Part shown: positions 39,710-48,450 of the stretch, one piece after another
Numbering within the stretch: position 1 is the first letter of the stretch
Layout: every line of letters begins with the position of its first letter
Source of the DNA: Plantactinospora sp. KBS50
GTDB lineage: Bacteria; Actinomycetota; Actinomycetes; Mycobacteriales; Micromonosporaceae
NCBI RefSeq assembly: GCF_002285795.1
Contig: NZ_CP022961.1
Coordinates: forward strand, 434,001-498,000
DNA length: 64,000 nucleotides
Direction: 5' to 3'
The notes under the pieces: generated by a model
Seen by the model: the letters and a program-made list of their open reading frames with translations, nothing else
Told to the model about the DNA's origin: nothing
Database searches by the model: none
Position numbers and translations under genes: made by a program

Positions 39710-39750
39710 CCCGGCGCCGGGCTGACCCGGCTCCCTGCCCCGTTGGCCAG

Positions 39751-39764
39751 GGCGTTTGAACGCC
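39751..39764. terminator. Hairpin between convergent WXG100 and mycosin genes
   Basis: GGCGTT-TG-AACGCC forms a short hairpin. An outer pair TGCCCCGTTG (from about 39736) and CAACGGGAC...GGGGCA (to about 39812) could enclose it. The site serves both convergent units. Confidence 0.45.
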
Positions 39765-39834
39765 TGACGGACTTTCGGGCGCCACAAACGCCTCGATCAA
39801 CGGGACGGGTGGGGCAGACCGGTGGGCACGCGCC

Positions 39835-41142
39835 CTAGCGGTCCCGGTCGGGCGGGTCCGTGCGGCCCTCCGGCGGCGCCCAGCGGCGCCGCCGGCCGCG
39901 CGGCAGGACGGCCGCGGCCGCGACGCTCAGCAGCGCGCCCAGGACGGCGACCGAGGCCACCAGCAGCGCCGCGCGGTGGGCCGCCGCGCGCCGGGCGGAG
40001 TGCCGGGCCGCGTCGTGGTCCGGGGCCGGCACGGGTACGTCGGGCCGGGCCGCCGCCGGGGCGCCGGGCCGTTCGGTCATCGCCCGCTCGGGGTCGAGCA
40101 CGCCCGCGCCGTACCCGGCACCGGCCTCCGGCGCCGGGTCCGTGCCGGCCAGGATGCGCTCGCCCACCTGGACGGCGTTGAGTGTCGGCCGGTACTGCCG
40201 GACCAGCGCGGCGGTGGCGCTGACGAACGGTGCGGCGTAGCTGGTCCCGTCGTGCGGGCCGGCGCCGTGCGGGCCGGCGGCGGCCGTCACCTCGGCACCC
40301 GGTGCCGCCACGTCGACGTCCGGCCCGACCTGCGAGAACGACGACCTCCGGCCATCCGGTCCGATCGAACCGACCCCGATGACCCCGGGGTAGGCGGCCG
40401 GGTACGACCGCGGGTCGCCCTCCTCGTGCAGGTTGCCCACGGCGGCCACCACCACGACGTCGTGCGCGAGCGCGTAGCGCACCGCCTGCCGCACGGCGGG
40501 GTCGTCCCGGTACAGCACCACCGACAGGTTCAGGACGTCCGCATGGTGCTGGACCGACCAGCGGATCGCCTGGGCGAACTGGTCCGGGGTGCCGGCCCGG
40601 CCGGACGTCCGGCCGTCGACCATCTGCTGTTCGCTCACCCGAACCGGCAGGATCCGGACATCGGGCGCCAGTCCGCGTACGGCCGAGCCGGGACGCGGCG
40701 CGGCGGCGACGATGCTCGCCACGGCCGTACCGTGACCCACGCAGTCCCGGCGGCCGTCGCCGCCGGGGTCGAGAAAGTCGGTCCCGGCCAGCACCCGGCC
40801 GGCCAACTGCGGGTACGTCGCGTCCACACCGGAGTCGATGACCGCGACCGTCACGCCTCGCCCGGTGGCGAGCGCGGCGAGCCGGTCGGGTGGATAGCGC
40901 AGCTGTGTCCAGGGGATCCCGCCGACCGCTCCCGCGCTGGGGGTCGGTGCCAGGGCGGAAGCCGGGGTCGGTGTCAGGGCCGGTGCCGGCGTCGGCGTCG
41001 ATGTGGTGGCCGCACAGCCGGAGCCGGCCGCGTGGCCCGCGAGCCAGGGGGAACCCGGCGGCCGGTCGGGCGCCGCACCGGCCGGGCAGCCGGCCGCCGC
41101 CAGGATCACCGCGGCTGCCGTGACGGTGCGCAGCGAGGGCAT
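39835..41142 (-). CDS. mycP: Type VII secretion-associated serine protease (mycosin)
   Basis: A 435-residue subtilisin-like protease (S8). The catalytic triad is visible: D103 in VIDSGVD, H137 in VGHGTAVAS and S301 in DGTSYAAPF, with the oxyanion Asn in AAVGNLHEEG. An N-terminal signal (about residues 5-20, ending in a lipobox-like AAGC) and a C-terminal transmembrane helix (about 392-412) with a basic RGRRRR tail match mycosins, which are core ESX parts. Start 41142 has the strong site GGGAGGTGCG. A Thr/Pro/Ala linker (about 45-72) sits between signal and protease. Confidence 0.9.
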   Translation of the reverse strand: MPSLRTVTAAAVILAAAGCPAGAAPDRPPGSPWLAGHAAGSGCAATTSTPTPAPALTPTPASALAPTPSAGAVGGIPWTQLRYPPDRLAALATGRGVTVAVIDSGVDATYPQLAGRVLAGTDFLDPGGDGRRDCVGHGTAVASIVAAAPRPGSAVRGLAPDVRILPVRVSEQQMVDGRTSGRAGTPDQFAQAIRWSVQHHADVLNLSVVLYRDDPAVRQAVRYALAHDVVVVAAVGNLHEEGDPRSYPAAYPGVIGVGSIGPDGRRSSFSQVGPDVDVAAPGAEVTAAAGPHGAGPHDGTSYAAPFVSATAALVRQYRPTLNAVQVGERILAGTDPAPEAGAGYGAGVLDPERAMTERPGAPAAARPDVPVPAPDHDAARHSARRAAAHRAALLVASVAVLGALLSVAAAAVLPRGRRRRWAPPEGRTDPPDRDR

Positions 41143-41301
41143 CGCACCTCCCGCAACGTGTCGGATTCGGCACGGCATGTTACCGCTACGGGCCTGGTGG
41201 CGGTGTCCGAGGACTTAACCGTCCTACAATTATGATCATGCTTCGTCCCTTGTAGGTTGTATGCGAGGCCCGCGGCTTCTTCGATCGAAGGGAGGGTGGC
41301 C

Positions 41302-43557
41302 GTGACCGATTGGGAGCCGGCCACCGAGGCGGAGGACGCCCTGCGGGACGCGCTCCGGGACGAGGATCAGGAGCGGTATTTCCTGGTTCTGTCCCGGTCC
41401 GAGCTGTTTCTGCCGGTACTGGCCGGGCAGGAGGCCGGCTGGGGCACCTGGACCGCCGACGGCCGGACCCACGTGTTGGCGTTCACCTCCGCCGCGGCGG
41501 CCGCGGCCTGCCTCGGCGAGCATGCCGGTCCGACCCGACGGATCCGGTACGCCGAACTGGCCGGCCGCTGGCCCAGCCAGCAATGGTGGCTGGCGGTCAA
41601 CCCCGGTCTGCCGATCGAGAGCTACCTGCCGGCCTGGTTCGTGGCGCAGTTGGCCGGCGGCGATGTGCGGCTGTCGGGTCCGGCGGGCGGCTCGACCGGT
41701 CCGGCTGACGCCGCCGCCGCGCAGGCCCGCCCGGTCGAGCCGAGCCCGCCGGACCCGCTGGTCCGCCCCCGCTCGCCGGACCCGGCGGTCCAGTCCGGCC
41801 TGCCGAACCCGCCGGTCCAGTCCGGTCCGCCGCACCCGCCGCACCCGCCGGACCCGGCGGTCCAGTCCGGTCCGCCATACCCGCCGGACCCGGCGGTCCA
41901 GCCGAGCCCGCGGGGCCGGGCGGCGGAGAACAGCAACGGCCAGCACTGGCCGGCGCCGCAGCCGGCCCGACCCGCATCGTCCCGTCCGCCGTCGTCCCGG
42001 CCCCCGCAGCCGGCCGGTCAGCGGGACGGATCCTTCGGCCCACCGCCACCGCCCTTCGCGCCACCGCCCTTCGCACCACCACCGTCCGCGCCGCCGCCCC
42101 TCGTGCCACCGCCCTTCGCACCACCACCGTCCGCGCCGCCGCCCCTCGTGCCACCGGCCGCATCCGCGGCCGAGCCGGTGCCGGACGGTGCACCGGCGGG
42201 CGTGGCCACCGCCGTCGAGCAGGTCGGGTTCGCCGAGCCGTCCTGGCCGGCCGCGCCGGCGGGGCACGAGGGCGGACGCCCGCTGATCATCGATGGCGCC
42301 CTGGTCGACGAGTTCCGGCCGGAAACCGGCGGCCGGCCCGATGCGGAACCCGCCGAGCCCGGACCGACCGACCCGCGGCCGGCGAGGGGCGCGGCGCTCG
42401 GGGACCCGGAACCGGCCAACGGCGCGGTGCCGACGGCACCGACATCCCAACCGACATCCCAACCGACATCGCAACCGGCACCGATCCCGTCCGCCGACGA
42501 TCCCGGCCGCGATCCCGCCGGGGCGGCCGGCGGCGACCCGGCCGCCGATCCGGGCGGCCATCACGCCGCTGATCCCGGCGTAGCCGAGCCGCCGGACGAG
42601 GAGTTCACCCCCGCCAACGACGTCGAGGAGCGCCTGTACGACGCCGCGGCGCAGGGCAGCACGGACGCCTTCCTGTCCACCCTGCTGCTGGCCCGGGTGC
42701 TGCTGCCGGTCGATCCGGCGTCGACCGCTGGCGCGGTACCCGGCGAGCCGGGATTCCGGTGGCGCACCGAGCCGCTGGGTGAGGAGCGCTTCGTGGTCGT
42801 CTTCACCTCGCCGGAACGGCTCGCCGAGCATCTGCCGCCGGACACCCCGCTGACCACCGTCTCGTTCGTGCAGCTGATCCGCCGGTGGCCCGACCCGGCG
42901 TGGTCGTTCGCGGTCAACCCGGGCACCCCGGTGGGCGCGAAACTGCCCGGCGAGCAGGTGCTGGCGCTGGCGAACTGGGCCGGCGAGGCCGGTCTGGAGG
43001 ACGAGCCCGGCGCAGCGGCGGGACCGGGGCCGTCGCCACAGGAGCCGGAGCCGGCGGGGCCGGCCGCGCCCGCCCCACCCGTGCTGATGCAGAAGGCCGT
43101 GGCACCCAGCCAGCTCGGCTACTACCTGGAGCGCGGCTACGACCGGGTCGCGGGGTTCGTGCAGCGGGCGGCCGAGGTGTCGCACCTGCGCACGCCGGCC
43201 GAGTTGTACGCGGCGCTGGGCCTGCACCACCCGGGTTCCCCGTTCGACCGCGACGCCGGGGAGATCTACCTGCTGCGCTGGCCCGCGTACCGGCCGGACC
43301 TGTACCGGGTCCCGTTCGGCGGCCAGACCGACGAGGCGATGCGGGCCATACAGGGCTGGATGGTCGAGCGCCCGCCGTTCCGCGGCAACGGGTTCGCCCC
43401 CGGCGACGGGCGGAACGTGATCGCGGAGTTCAAGCTGGACAGCGTGCGGCTGCCGCACGGCGCGCAGCTCTGGCGGGTCGCCGCCGACGGCACCGAGCGG
43501 CTGGTGGCGACGCTCGACACCGACCTGCTCGGCTGGATCCCGGCGGTGCCGTCGTGA
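41302..43557 (+). CDS. Two-domain SseB-family protein with Pro-rich linker
   Basis: A 751-residue protein with two SseB-like domains, at about residues 8-120 ([17 protein letters not shown], then [20 protein letters not shown]) and about 440-560 ([17 protein letters not shown], then [21 protein letters not shown]). A third conserved segment lies at 595-751 ([20 protein letters not shown], then [13 protein letters not shown]). A linker of about 300 residues is rich in Pro/Ala/Ser with internal repeats. SseB domains are named from a Salmonella type III factor, but in actinobacteria they occur near ESX genes and are uncharacterised. GTG 41302 has GGAGGG five bases upstream. It is probably the partner of the 43554 gene, whose start overlaps its stop. 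Confidence 0.75.
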   Translation: MTDWEPATEAEDALRDALRDEDQERYFLVLSRSELFLPVLAGQEAGWGTWTADGRTHVLAFTSAAAAAACLGEHAGPTRRIRYAELAGRWPSQQWWLAVNPGLPIESYLPAWFVAQLAGGDVRLSGPAGGSTGPADAAAAQARPVEPSPPDPLVRPRSPDPAVQSGLPNPPVQSGPPHPPHPPDPAVQSGPPYPPDPAVQPSPRGRAAENSNGQHWPAPQPARPASSRPPSSRPPQPAGQRDGSFGPPPPPFAPPPFAPPPSAPPPLVPPPFAPPPSAPPPLVPPAASAAEPVPDGAPAGVATAVEQVGFAEPSWPAAPAGHEGGRPLIIDGALVDEFRPETGGRPDAEPAEPGPTDPRPARGAALGDPEPANGAVPTAPTSQPTSQPTSQPAPIPSADDPGRDPAGAAGGDPAADPGGHHAADPGVAEPPDEEFTPANDVEERLYDAAAQGSTDAFLSTLLLARVLLPVDPASTAGAVPGEPGFRWRTEPLGEERFVVVFTSPERLAEHLPPDTPLTTVSFVQLIRRWPDPAWSFAVNPGTPVGAKLPGEQVLALANWAGEAGLEDEPGAAAGPGPSPQEPEPAGPAAPAPPVLMQKAVAPSQLGYYLERGYDRVAGFVQRAAEVSHLRTPAELYAALGLHHPGSPFDRDAGEIYLLRWPAYRPDLYRVPFGGQTDEAMRAIQGWMVERPPFRGNGFAPGDGRNVIAEFKLDSVRLPHGAQLWRVAADGTERLVATLDTDLLGWIPAVPS
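42057..42150 (+). repeat. 42-bp duplicated Pro-rich unit in the SseB gene
   Basis: A unit encoding [14 protein letters not shown] occurs twice in tandem, and a half copy FAPPP precedes it. Further on, a 12-bp unit encoding PTSQ repeats three times (about 42440-42475). Confidence 0.8.
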
Positions 43558-43919
43558 TCCGGGACGGCTACCTGGCCCGGTGGCGGGACCGGGAGTACGA
43601 CGCCAGCCCCGACGGGGAGCGGGTACGCCTCTACCTGAGCGAGCCGGCCGAGGACTTCACCGAGGTCGAGCCCGGTCGGTACGCGCGGGTGGTGCCGGCC
43701 GGCGAGGTCACCGAGCTGGTGTACGTCCGTACCGTCTGCTCCTGGCACGGCCAGCCGTTCATCGTGCTCGCCGCGCAGGACGGCTGGCTGCGGCTGGAGT
43801 ACATCGGAGGTCGCTGGCCGGTGGCGCAGGCGTTGGGCCTGGAAGCCTTCGAGTACGGCGTGTACCAGGGCTGGGCGCGGGCCGCCGAGGTGACCGGGCT
43901 ACAGGAGCACCGGGTCTGA
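43554..43919 (+). CDS. Conserved protein of the ESX/SseB locus, unknown function
   Basis: A 121-residue soluble protein that I cannot place in a named family. It begins [20 protein letters not shown], contains a beta-rich pattern (YARVVPAGEVTELVYVRTVC, then PFIVLAAQDGWLRLEYIGGR) and no signal or membrane helix. GTG 43554 overlaps the stop of the SseB gene, so the two are co-translated and may act together. Confidence 0.75.
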   Translation: MIRDGYLARWRDREYDASPDGERVRLYLSEPAEDFTEVEPGRYARVVPAGEVTELVYVRTVCSWHGQPFIVLAAQDGWLRLEYIGGRWPVAQALGLEAFEYGVYQGWARAAEVTGLQEHRV

Positions 43920-43936
43920 CCCGCGGGAGCCGCCCG

Positions 43937-44005
43937 GCGTCCGCCCATCCGCCCAACCAGCGTCCGCCCATCCGCCCGGCCAGCGTCCGCCCATCCGCCC
44001 GGCCA
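43937..44005 (+). repeat. 23-bp tandem repeat, three units
   Basis: Units of GCGTCCGCCCATCCGCCC plus a 5-base tail (AACCA or GGCCA) start at 43937, 43960 and 43983 and fill most of the gap between the two convergent genes. Confidence 0.85.
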
Positions 44006-44053
44006 ACGTCAGGCCGTGCGCCGGCCGGCCGGCGTCAGGCCGTCCGCCGACCG

Positions 44054-44992
44054 TCAGGACTTGGCCCAGCGCAGCACCTCGCCGAGCACCAGATCCGGGA
44101 CCTCCAGGTGCGGGAAGTGGCCGACCCGGTCCAGCAGGCGCCACTCGTACGGGGCGATGACGTACCGGCCCGAGCCCTGCGCGGTGCGCGGCAGCGAGGC
44201 CCCGTCCAGCGCGCCGTGCAACTGGAGGGTGGGCGTGACGATCGGCTCCTGCATGAGCTTGACGAAGCGGTAGCCGTGCAGCCGCAGCGCCGAGCGGAAC
44301 GCCCAGCGGTAGCCCTCCAGGGCGCAGAACGCGGCCTGCGGGATCCGCATCGCCTCCCGGTAGCGTGCGACGTACCCCGCGAACGAGGGACCGTGCACCC
44401 AGTCGGCGCCGCCCCAGCGGGCCAGGATCTCGCCGATCAGCGCGGCGTCGTTGCGGGTCAGCACGTGCTCGTACCGGGGAAGCTGGAACCGGAGCGTCGG
44501 GGTGGCGGCCGCGAACTGTCCGCGGGGGTCGGCGAAGATCGCGGTGCGCAGCCGCAGCGGATGCGGTGCGCCGAGGATCACCAGCCGGCGTACGAGGGTG
44601 GGGTGGAAGGCGGCGGCGGCCCAGCCGAGCATGCCGCCGGCGCCGGTCCCCACCACGGTGGCCGAGCGTTCGCCCAGCCCCCGGATCAGCCCGGCGACGT
44701 CGGCCGCGAGGGTGTACCCGTCGTACCCGCGCGGTGGCTTGTCGCTGGCGCCGTAGCCCCGCAGGTCCGCGGCGACCGCCCGGAACCCGGCATCGGCGAC
44801 GGCCGGCAGGATCTCGTGCCAGGCCCACCAGAACTCCGGGAAGCCGTGCAGGAAGAGCACCATCGGGCCGGTGCCGGCCTCGACCACGTGGAACCGGCTG
44901 CCGTTGGCGCCCACGAAGCGATGGGTCCACGGGCCGTCGGTCAGCACGCAGGACTCGTCCACCGCGTCGAGCCGGACGATTCGCTCGCTCAT
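44054..44992 (-). CDS. Alpha/beta hydrolase (epoxide-hydrolase-like) lacking the nucleophile
   Basis: A 312-residue alpha/beta-hydrolase. HGFPEFWWAWHEILP (oxyanion HGFPE), ADLRGYGASDKP and the C-terminal DRVGHFPHLEVPD (catalytic His) are typical of epoxide hydrolases and dehalogenases. The nucleophile elbow, however, reads V-G-T-G-A-G-G (G115-G120) where the family has V-G-H-D-W-G-G, so Gly117 stands in for the Asp. The charge-relay His remains. Either the enzyme is inactive, uses another residue, or binds a ligand without cleaving. ATG 44992. It is convergent with the 43554 gene and probably independent. Confidence 0.8.
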   Translation of the reverse strand: MSERIVRLDAVDESCVLTDGPWTHRFVGANGSRFHVVEAGTGPMVLFLHGFPEFWWAWHEILPAVADAGFRAVAADLRGYGASDKPPRGYDGYTLAADVAGLIRGLGERSATVVGTGAGGMLGWAAAAFHPTLVRRLVILGAPHPLRLRTAIFADPRGQFAAATPTLRFQLPRYEHVLTRNDAALIGEILARWGGADWVHGPSFAGYVARYREAMRIPQAAFCALEGYRWAFRSALRLHGYRFVKLMQEPIVTPTLQLHGALDGASLPRTAQGSGRYVIAPYEWRLLDRVGHFPHLEVPDLVLGEVLRWAKS

Positions 44993-45086
44993 GCCCGACA
45001 GCCTAGGTGCCGGGATCGACGGCGGCCCGGGTCCTACGGGTCGGACCAGGGAAACGTCCGGGTGATCACCGCCGCCGGCTCCGGGT

Positions 45087-45614
45087 TCAGGTGAGTCGGC
45101 GTACGCTGCGCAGCTGCACCGGTCGGCCCGGCCCGCAGTCGACGTCCGCGGGCGCCGGCCCGATCGTGGCCACCACCCGGGTGCCCACGGCCAGCGTTCC
45201 GGCGCCGGTGCCGTGCAGGGCGTACTCGACACCGTCGTCGTCGACCAGGCCGTAGCACGGCCCGGAGCCGCCCCGGGTGATCCAGCCGCCGATCGTGTCG
45301 GCCGGGATCCGGTCGGTCGGGTCCTTCGGCGGCTTGCCCGCCGGACCCATCGTCGGCGGGACGGGGTTGGACAGCGGCGGCCTGGTCGAGGCGGGGGGAC
45401 CGGCCGGGGACGTCGGGTCGGACGGGCCGCTCGGTTCCGCCGACGGCCGCGCGCCTTCCGGTCCACCGCTGCTGGACGGCGTACCGCTGCTGGACGGCAC
45501 GGCACTGCTTCGCGGCACGGCGTCCCCCTTCGGGCCGGCGCAGCCGGCGACGGCCAGGCCCAGGCCCAGCAGCGGCGCCACCGAGCCGGAGATGATGCGG
45601 CGGTTGAACGACAT
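45087..45614 (-). CDS. Putative lipoprotein, Ser/Pro-rich
   Basis: A 175-residue protein with a lipoprotein signal: basic SFNRR, hydrophobic core, and lipobox VAGC near residue 25. A Ser/Pro/Gly linker of about 65 residues follows, then a small C-terminal domain (TIGGWITRGGSGPCYGLVDD, then GTRVVATIGPAPADVDCGPG) with two Cys that may pair. I do not recognise the domain. ATG 45614 fits the signal better than the longer frame. It lies between two minus-strand genes. Confidence 0.65.
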   Translation of the reverse strand: MSFNRRIISGSVAPLLGLGLAVAGCAGPKGDAVPRSSAVPSSSGTPSSSGGPEGARPSAEPSGPSDPTSPAGPPASTRPPLSNPVPPTMGPAGKPPKDPTDRIPADTIGGWITRGGSGPCYGLVDDDGVEYALHGTGAGTLAVGTRVVATIGPAPADVDCGPGRPVQLRSVRRLT

Positions 45615-45712
45615 GCTGTTCTGACGCTCTGACCAGCCCAGAGGTTCCCACCGCGGCAAAGGGCGACGCCCGGGACCGGCGTGCGGTCCCGGGCGTCGCC
45701 TGGTGCGGTGGG

Positions 45713-48130
45713 TCAGGAAATGCGGATCTTCATCGAGGTGCCGTTCTGCTCAAGAACCTTGATCTTGACTCCGGCCGCCGGCAGCTTGACGCCGTGGTTC
45801 GGCAGCGCCGGGTCGAAGTAGTTCTTGGTGTCGTTGAACAACGGCTGTGCGTCCTGACCGCGGATGTACTGCGGCTGGCCGTTGATGTGCAGGGTGAACG
45901 AGTCCGCCTTCTTCAGGCTGAACGGAGCGTCGTAGATCTGCACCCGGACCCGCCAGGGGTTGCCCGTGAGGTTGTAGATCGGGCGCGGGTGCGCGTCGAT
46001 GTACAGGTTGAGGCCCTCACCGGGGTGGTCGCTGACGTTGTTGTCGACCTGCGAGGTGTCCCAGTAGGAGATGAGCAGACCCTGCTGGTACGGGTAGTGG
46101 TCGACGTAGTCCGGCCGGCTGTTCATGTAGCTGAAGTAGTACGGACCGGTCTTGAGGTACTTGTCGTAGGAGACGTAGGACCGGTTGCCCGCGATGTAGT
46201 AGTTGTCGTACAGGTTGGTCACCGACGCGCCCACCACGGAGAAGCCCTTGAGGGCCCACCCGGCGTCCGACTCGGCACCGTCGCTGAAGACGGTGGAGCC
46301 GTCGGCCGTGACGGTGATGGCGTCGCCGAACATGCCGCCCTCGGAAACGCCACCGTCGGTGCGGTAGTGGAACCGGAACAGCACGTTCTGGCCCGCCACC
46401 GAGTCCAGCGGAACGTTCAGGTCGACCCAGGCGCCACCGCTGGAGCCGTCGATCGCCGGGGTGCCGCTGGCGTCGTGGTCGAACGCCTCACCACCGACCG
46501 TGCCGTCCATCGCGGTCCAGGACTGCCCGCCGTCGGTCGAGGTTTCGAGGTACATGTAGTCGTACCCCTCCTCGATCGAGTAGCGCGCCTTCATGGACAG
46601 CGACGCCGACGTCGCACCCGTGAGGTCGAACTCCCGGGTCATGGTGTTGTTCAGGTCGTCCGCGTTGCCGGAGAAGTACTGCTTGCTTCCCTCGAACGGT
46701 GCGCCGAGATCCGTCGTCACCGACTTCTTCGGCAGCGGTACGACCACGGCCTGTGCCTTGGCCGAGTTGTACTCCTGCGGACCCAGGTTCAGGGTGCGCT
46801 TCTGGCCCGCGACGACCACCTCGTAGTCGAGCCAGCCGAGCTGGAGCTTCTGCCAGGCGCCGATGTCTCCCGGGCGGGTGCCGAGAGCCTGGTCGTCCTT
46901 GGCGTTGAGCCGGCTCTGGGCCATCAGGCTCCAGTGCTCGACCGCGTTGTCACCGGCACCGTTGGTGTCGTAGTCGTCCGGCAGACCGAGGTCGTGGCCG
47001 TACTCGTGGCAGAACACGCTCAGCCCACCGTTCTCGGGCTGCATCGTGTAGTCGCCGATCCACAGGCCGGTGTCGCCGATCTGGGTGCCACCCAGCGGGT
47101 TGTCCGCCGGGCCGGTGCGGCCGATGTCGCTGCCGTACGCGTACCACCGGTGGCTCCAGATGGCGTCCTCACCCTGGTACGGGTCACCGTCGGCCTGGTC
47201 GCCGCCGGCGTGCACGATCTGGAAGTGGTCGATGTACCCGTCCGGCTCGTTGAAGTCGCCGTCACCGTCGTAGTCGTACCGGTCCCACTGGTCGAACTGC
47301 TTGACGTCCTCGGCGATCTCGGCGTCGGTGCGGCCCTGTGCCTTCTGGTCGGCGACCCACTGGTTCGCGGCGTCCCGGACCAGCGCCCAGACGTTGTTGC
47401 AGACGCTGGAGCCGCACGGGTAGCCGTTGGAGCGGCCGTACCGGGCCTCGTTGTACTGCACCCGGACCCAGTCGGTGACCTCGCCGTCGACGCTGTACCG
47501 CCCAGAGGACTGGGTCTCGTAGTAGGTCTTCAGCGACTCGACGCCCTTACCGGTGCCGAAGTACATCTGCCGGTAGTGGTCGGCGTCATAGTCCGGCTGC
47601 CACACGGTGGTGTTGTCCACCGCGCGGTTGGGCTCCGGGATCTCGTTGTTCAGCGGCCCGTCGAACCGGGTGGGACCGGGCGTGTTCGGGTCCGTGTCCT
47701 GGTCCGGGTAGTTCGGGTGCCGCTCGTTGCCAAATTCGGCCAGGATGACGAAGATGTGGTCCGTCTTTTCCCGGGCCAGCTCGACGTACTGGTCCTTCTT
47801 CTTCTTGGCCGTCTTGCCGCCGACGAGGGCGCGGGCGCCCTTACCGGCGATGCCGGAGCCAGCGGTTTCGCCGACCTTGACGACGGTGCTGCCGTTCCGC
47901 TTCTCGGCCTTGGACTCACCGTTCAGAACGCTGGTGAGACCCTCCTGGCGCAGGGCGCGCCGCTTGTCCTCAAGCGGGTTGGGCAGTTCATCCCGTTGCG
48001 GGGCTGCGTCGGCGGCGGCCGGTGTCACGGCCGCTGCCTTGCTTACGGGCGCCGCCATCGCGGACGGGCCCAACGCCACACCCGTCGCGGTCAACGACAA
48101 CCCGAGTAGCCCCACTGCGACTTTGCGCAC
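45713..48130 (-). CDS. Secreted immune-inhibitor-A-type metalloprotease (M6)
   Basis: An 805-residue exoprotein with a Sec signal (residues 1-26, cleavage near SAMAA), a propeptide-like region and the M6 catalytic domain. The zinc motif H-E-Y-G-H (CHEYGHDLGLPDDYD, near residue 375) with the downstream Asp is clear, and IWSHRWYAYGSD and AVEHWSLMAQSR precede and follow it. A jelly-roll MAM-like domain (GSSGGAWVDLNVPLDSVAGQ) and a Cys-poor C-terminal beta domain complete the protein. M6 proteases degrade host or environmental proteins. GTG 48130 has GGAGGT five bases ahead. It is a monocistron. Confidence 0.92.
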   Translation of the reverse strand: MRKVAVGLLGLSLTATGVALGPSAMAAPVSKAAAVTPAAADAAPQRDELPNPLEDKRRALRQEGLTSVLNGESKAEKRNGSTVVKVGETAGSGIAGKGARALVGGKTAKKKKDQYVELAREKTDHIFVILAEFGNERHPNYPDQDTDPNTPGPTRFDGPLNNEIPEPNRAVDNTTVWQPDYDADHYRQMYFGTGKGVESLKTYYETQSSGRYSVDGEVTDWVRVQYNEARYGRSNGYPCGSSVCNNVWALVRDAANQWVADQKAQGRTDAEIAEDVKQFDQWDRYDYDGDGDFNEPDGYIDHFQIVHAGGDQADGDPYQGEDAIWSHRWYAYGSDIGRTGPADNPLGGTQIGDTGLWIGDYTMQPENGGLSVFCHEYGHDLGLPDDYDTNGAGDNAVEHWSLMAQSRLNAKDDQALGTRPGDIGAWQKLQLGWLDYEVVVAGQKRTLNLGPQEYNSAKAQAVVVPLPKKSVTTDLGAPFEGSKQYFSGNADDLNNTMTREFDLTGATSASLSMKARYSIEEGYDYMYLETSTDGGQSWTAMDGTVGGEAFDHDASGTPAIDGSSGGAWVDLNVPLDSVAGQNVLFRFHYRTDGGVSEGGMFGDAITVTADGSTVFSDGAESDAGWALKGFSVVGASVTNLYDNYYIAGNRSYVSYDKYLKTGPYYFSYMNSRPDYVDHYPYQQGLLISYWDTSQVDNNVSDHPGEGLNLYIDAHPRPIYNLTGNPWRVRVQIYDAPFSLKKADSFTLHINGQPQYIRGQDAQPLFNDTKNYFDPALPNHGVKLPAAGVKIKVLEQNGTSMKIRIS

Positions 48131-48450
48131 GTGGTACCTCCGGTGTAGGGGATGCCGGCGCCAAGGGGGAGGCTGACACCGGCCGGATCGGCCCCATCTT
48201 GTGGGACTTCTGTGAACCTAGACACCGGTGGGAACCATGGGAAGTACCACGCGTCGTTTTATTGCAAGATTTTGATGGTCACGTCGTTCGATGTAATAGC
48301 GACGTCGTCCGGACGAGGCATCGACCAGCCGTCCGGCGGACCACAACCGGGTGAGTCGATCCCTGCGACGTACCTGGTCCGACCCGGCAACAGGGGTCCC
48401 GGTCGCGACGCGACCGGGACCCCTGTGCGTGCCGAACCGGATCGGCGTGC
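48131..48450. other. Region between acs and the M6 protease gene
   Basis: It holds the acs terminator (48390-48426) and, closer to the protease gene, an AT-richer stretch (about 48240-48300) probably carrying its promoter. No confident -35/-10 pair and no gene are seen. Confidence 0.55.
48390..48426 (-). terminator. acs terminator, 18-bp perfect palindrome
   Basis: The arms beginning ACAGGGGTCCCGGTCGCG are exact complements around one base, so the loop must open a few pairs. It lies 25 bases after the acs stop on the minus strand. Confidence 0.8.

Noticed and set aside
41236-43458. 740-codon minus-strand frame opposite the SseB gene
   Set aside because: Low-complexity mirror of the Pro-rich linker; the + strand has two recognised domains and a ribosome site.
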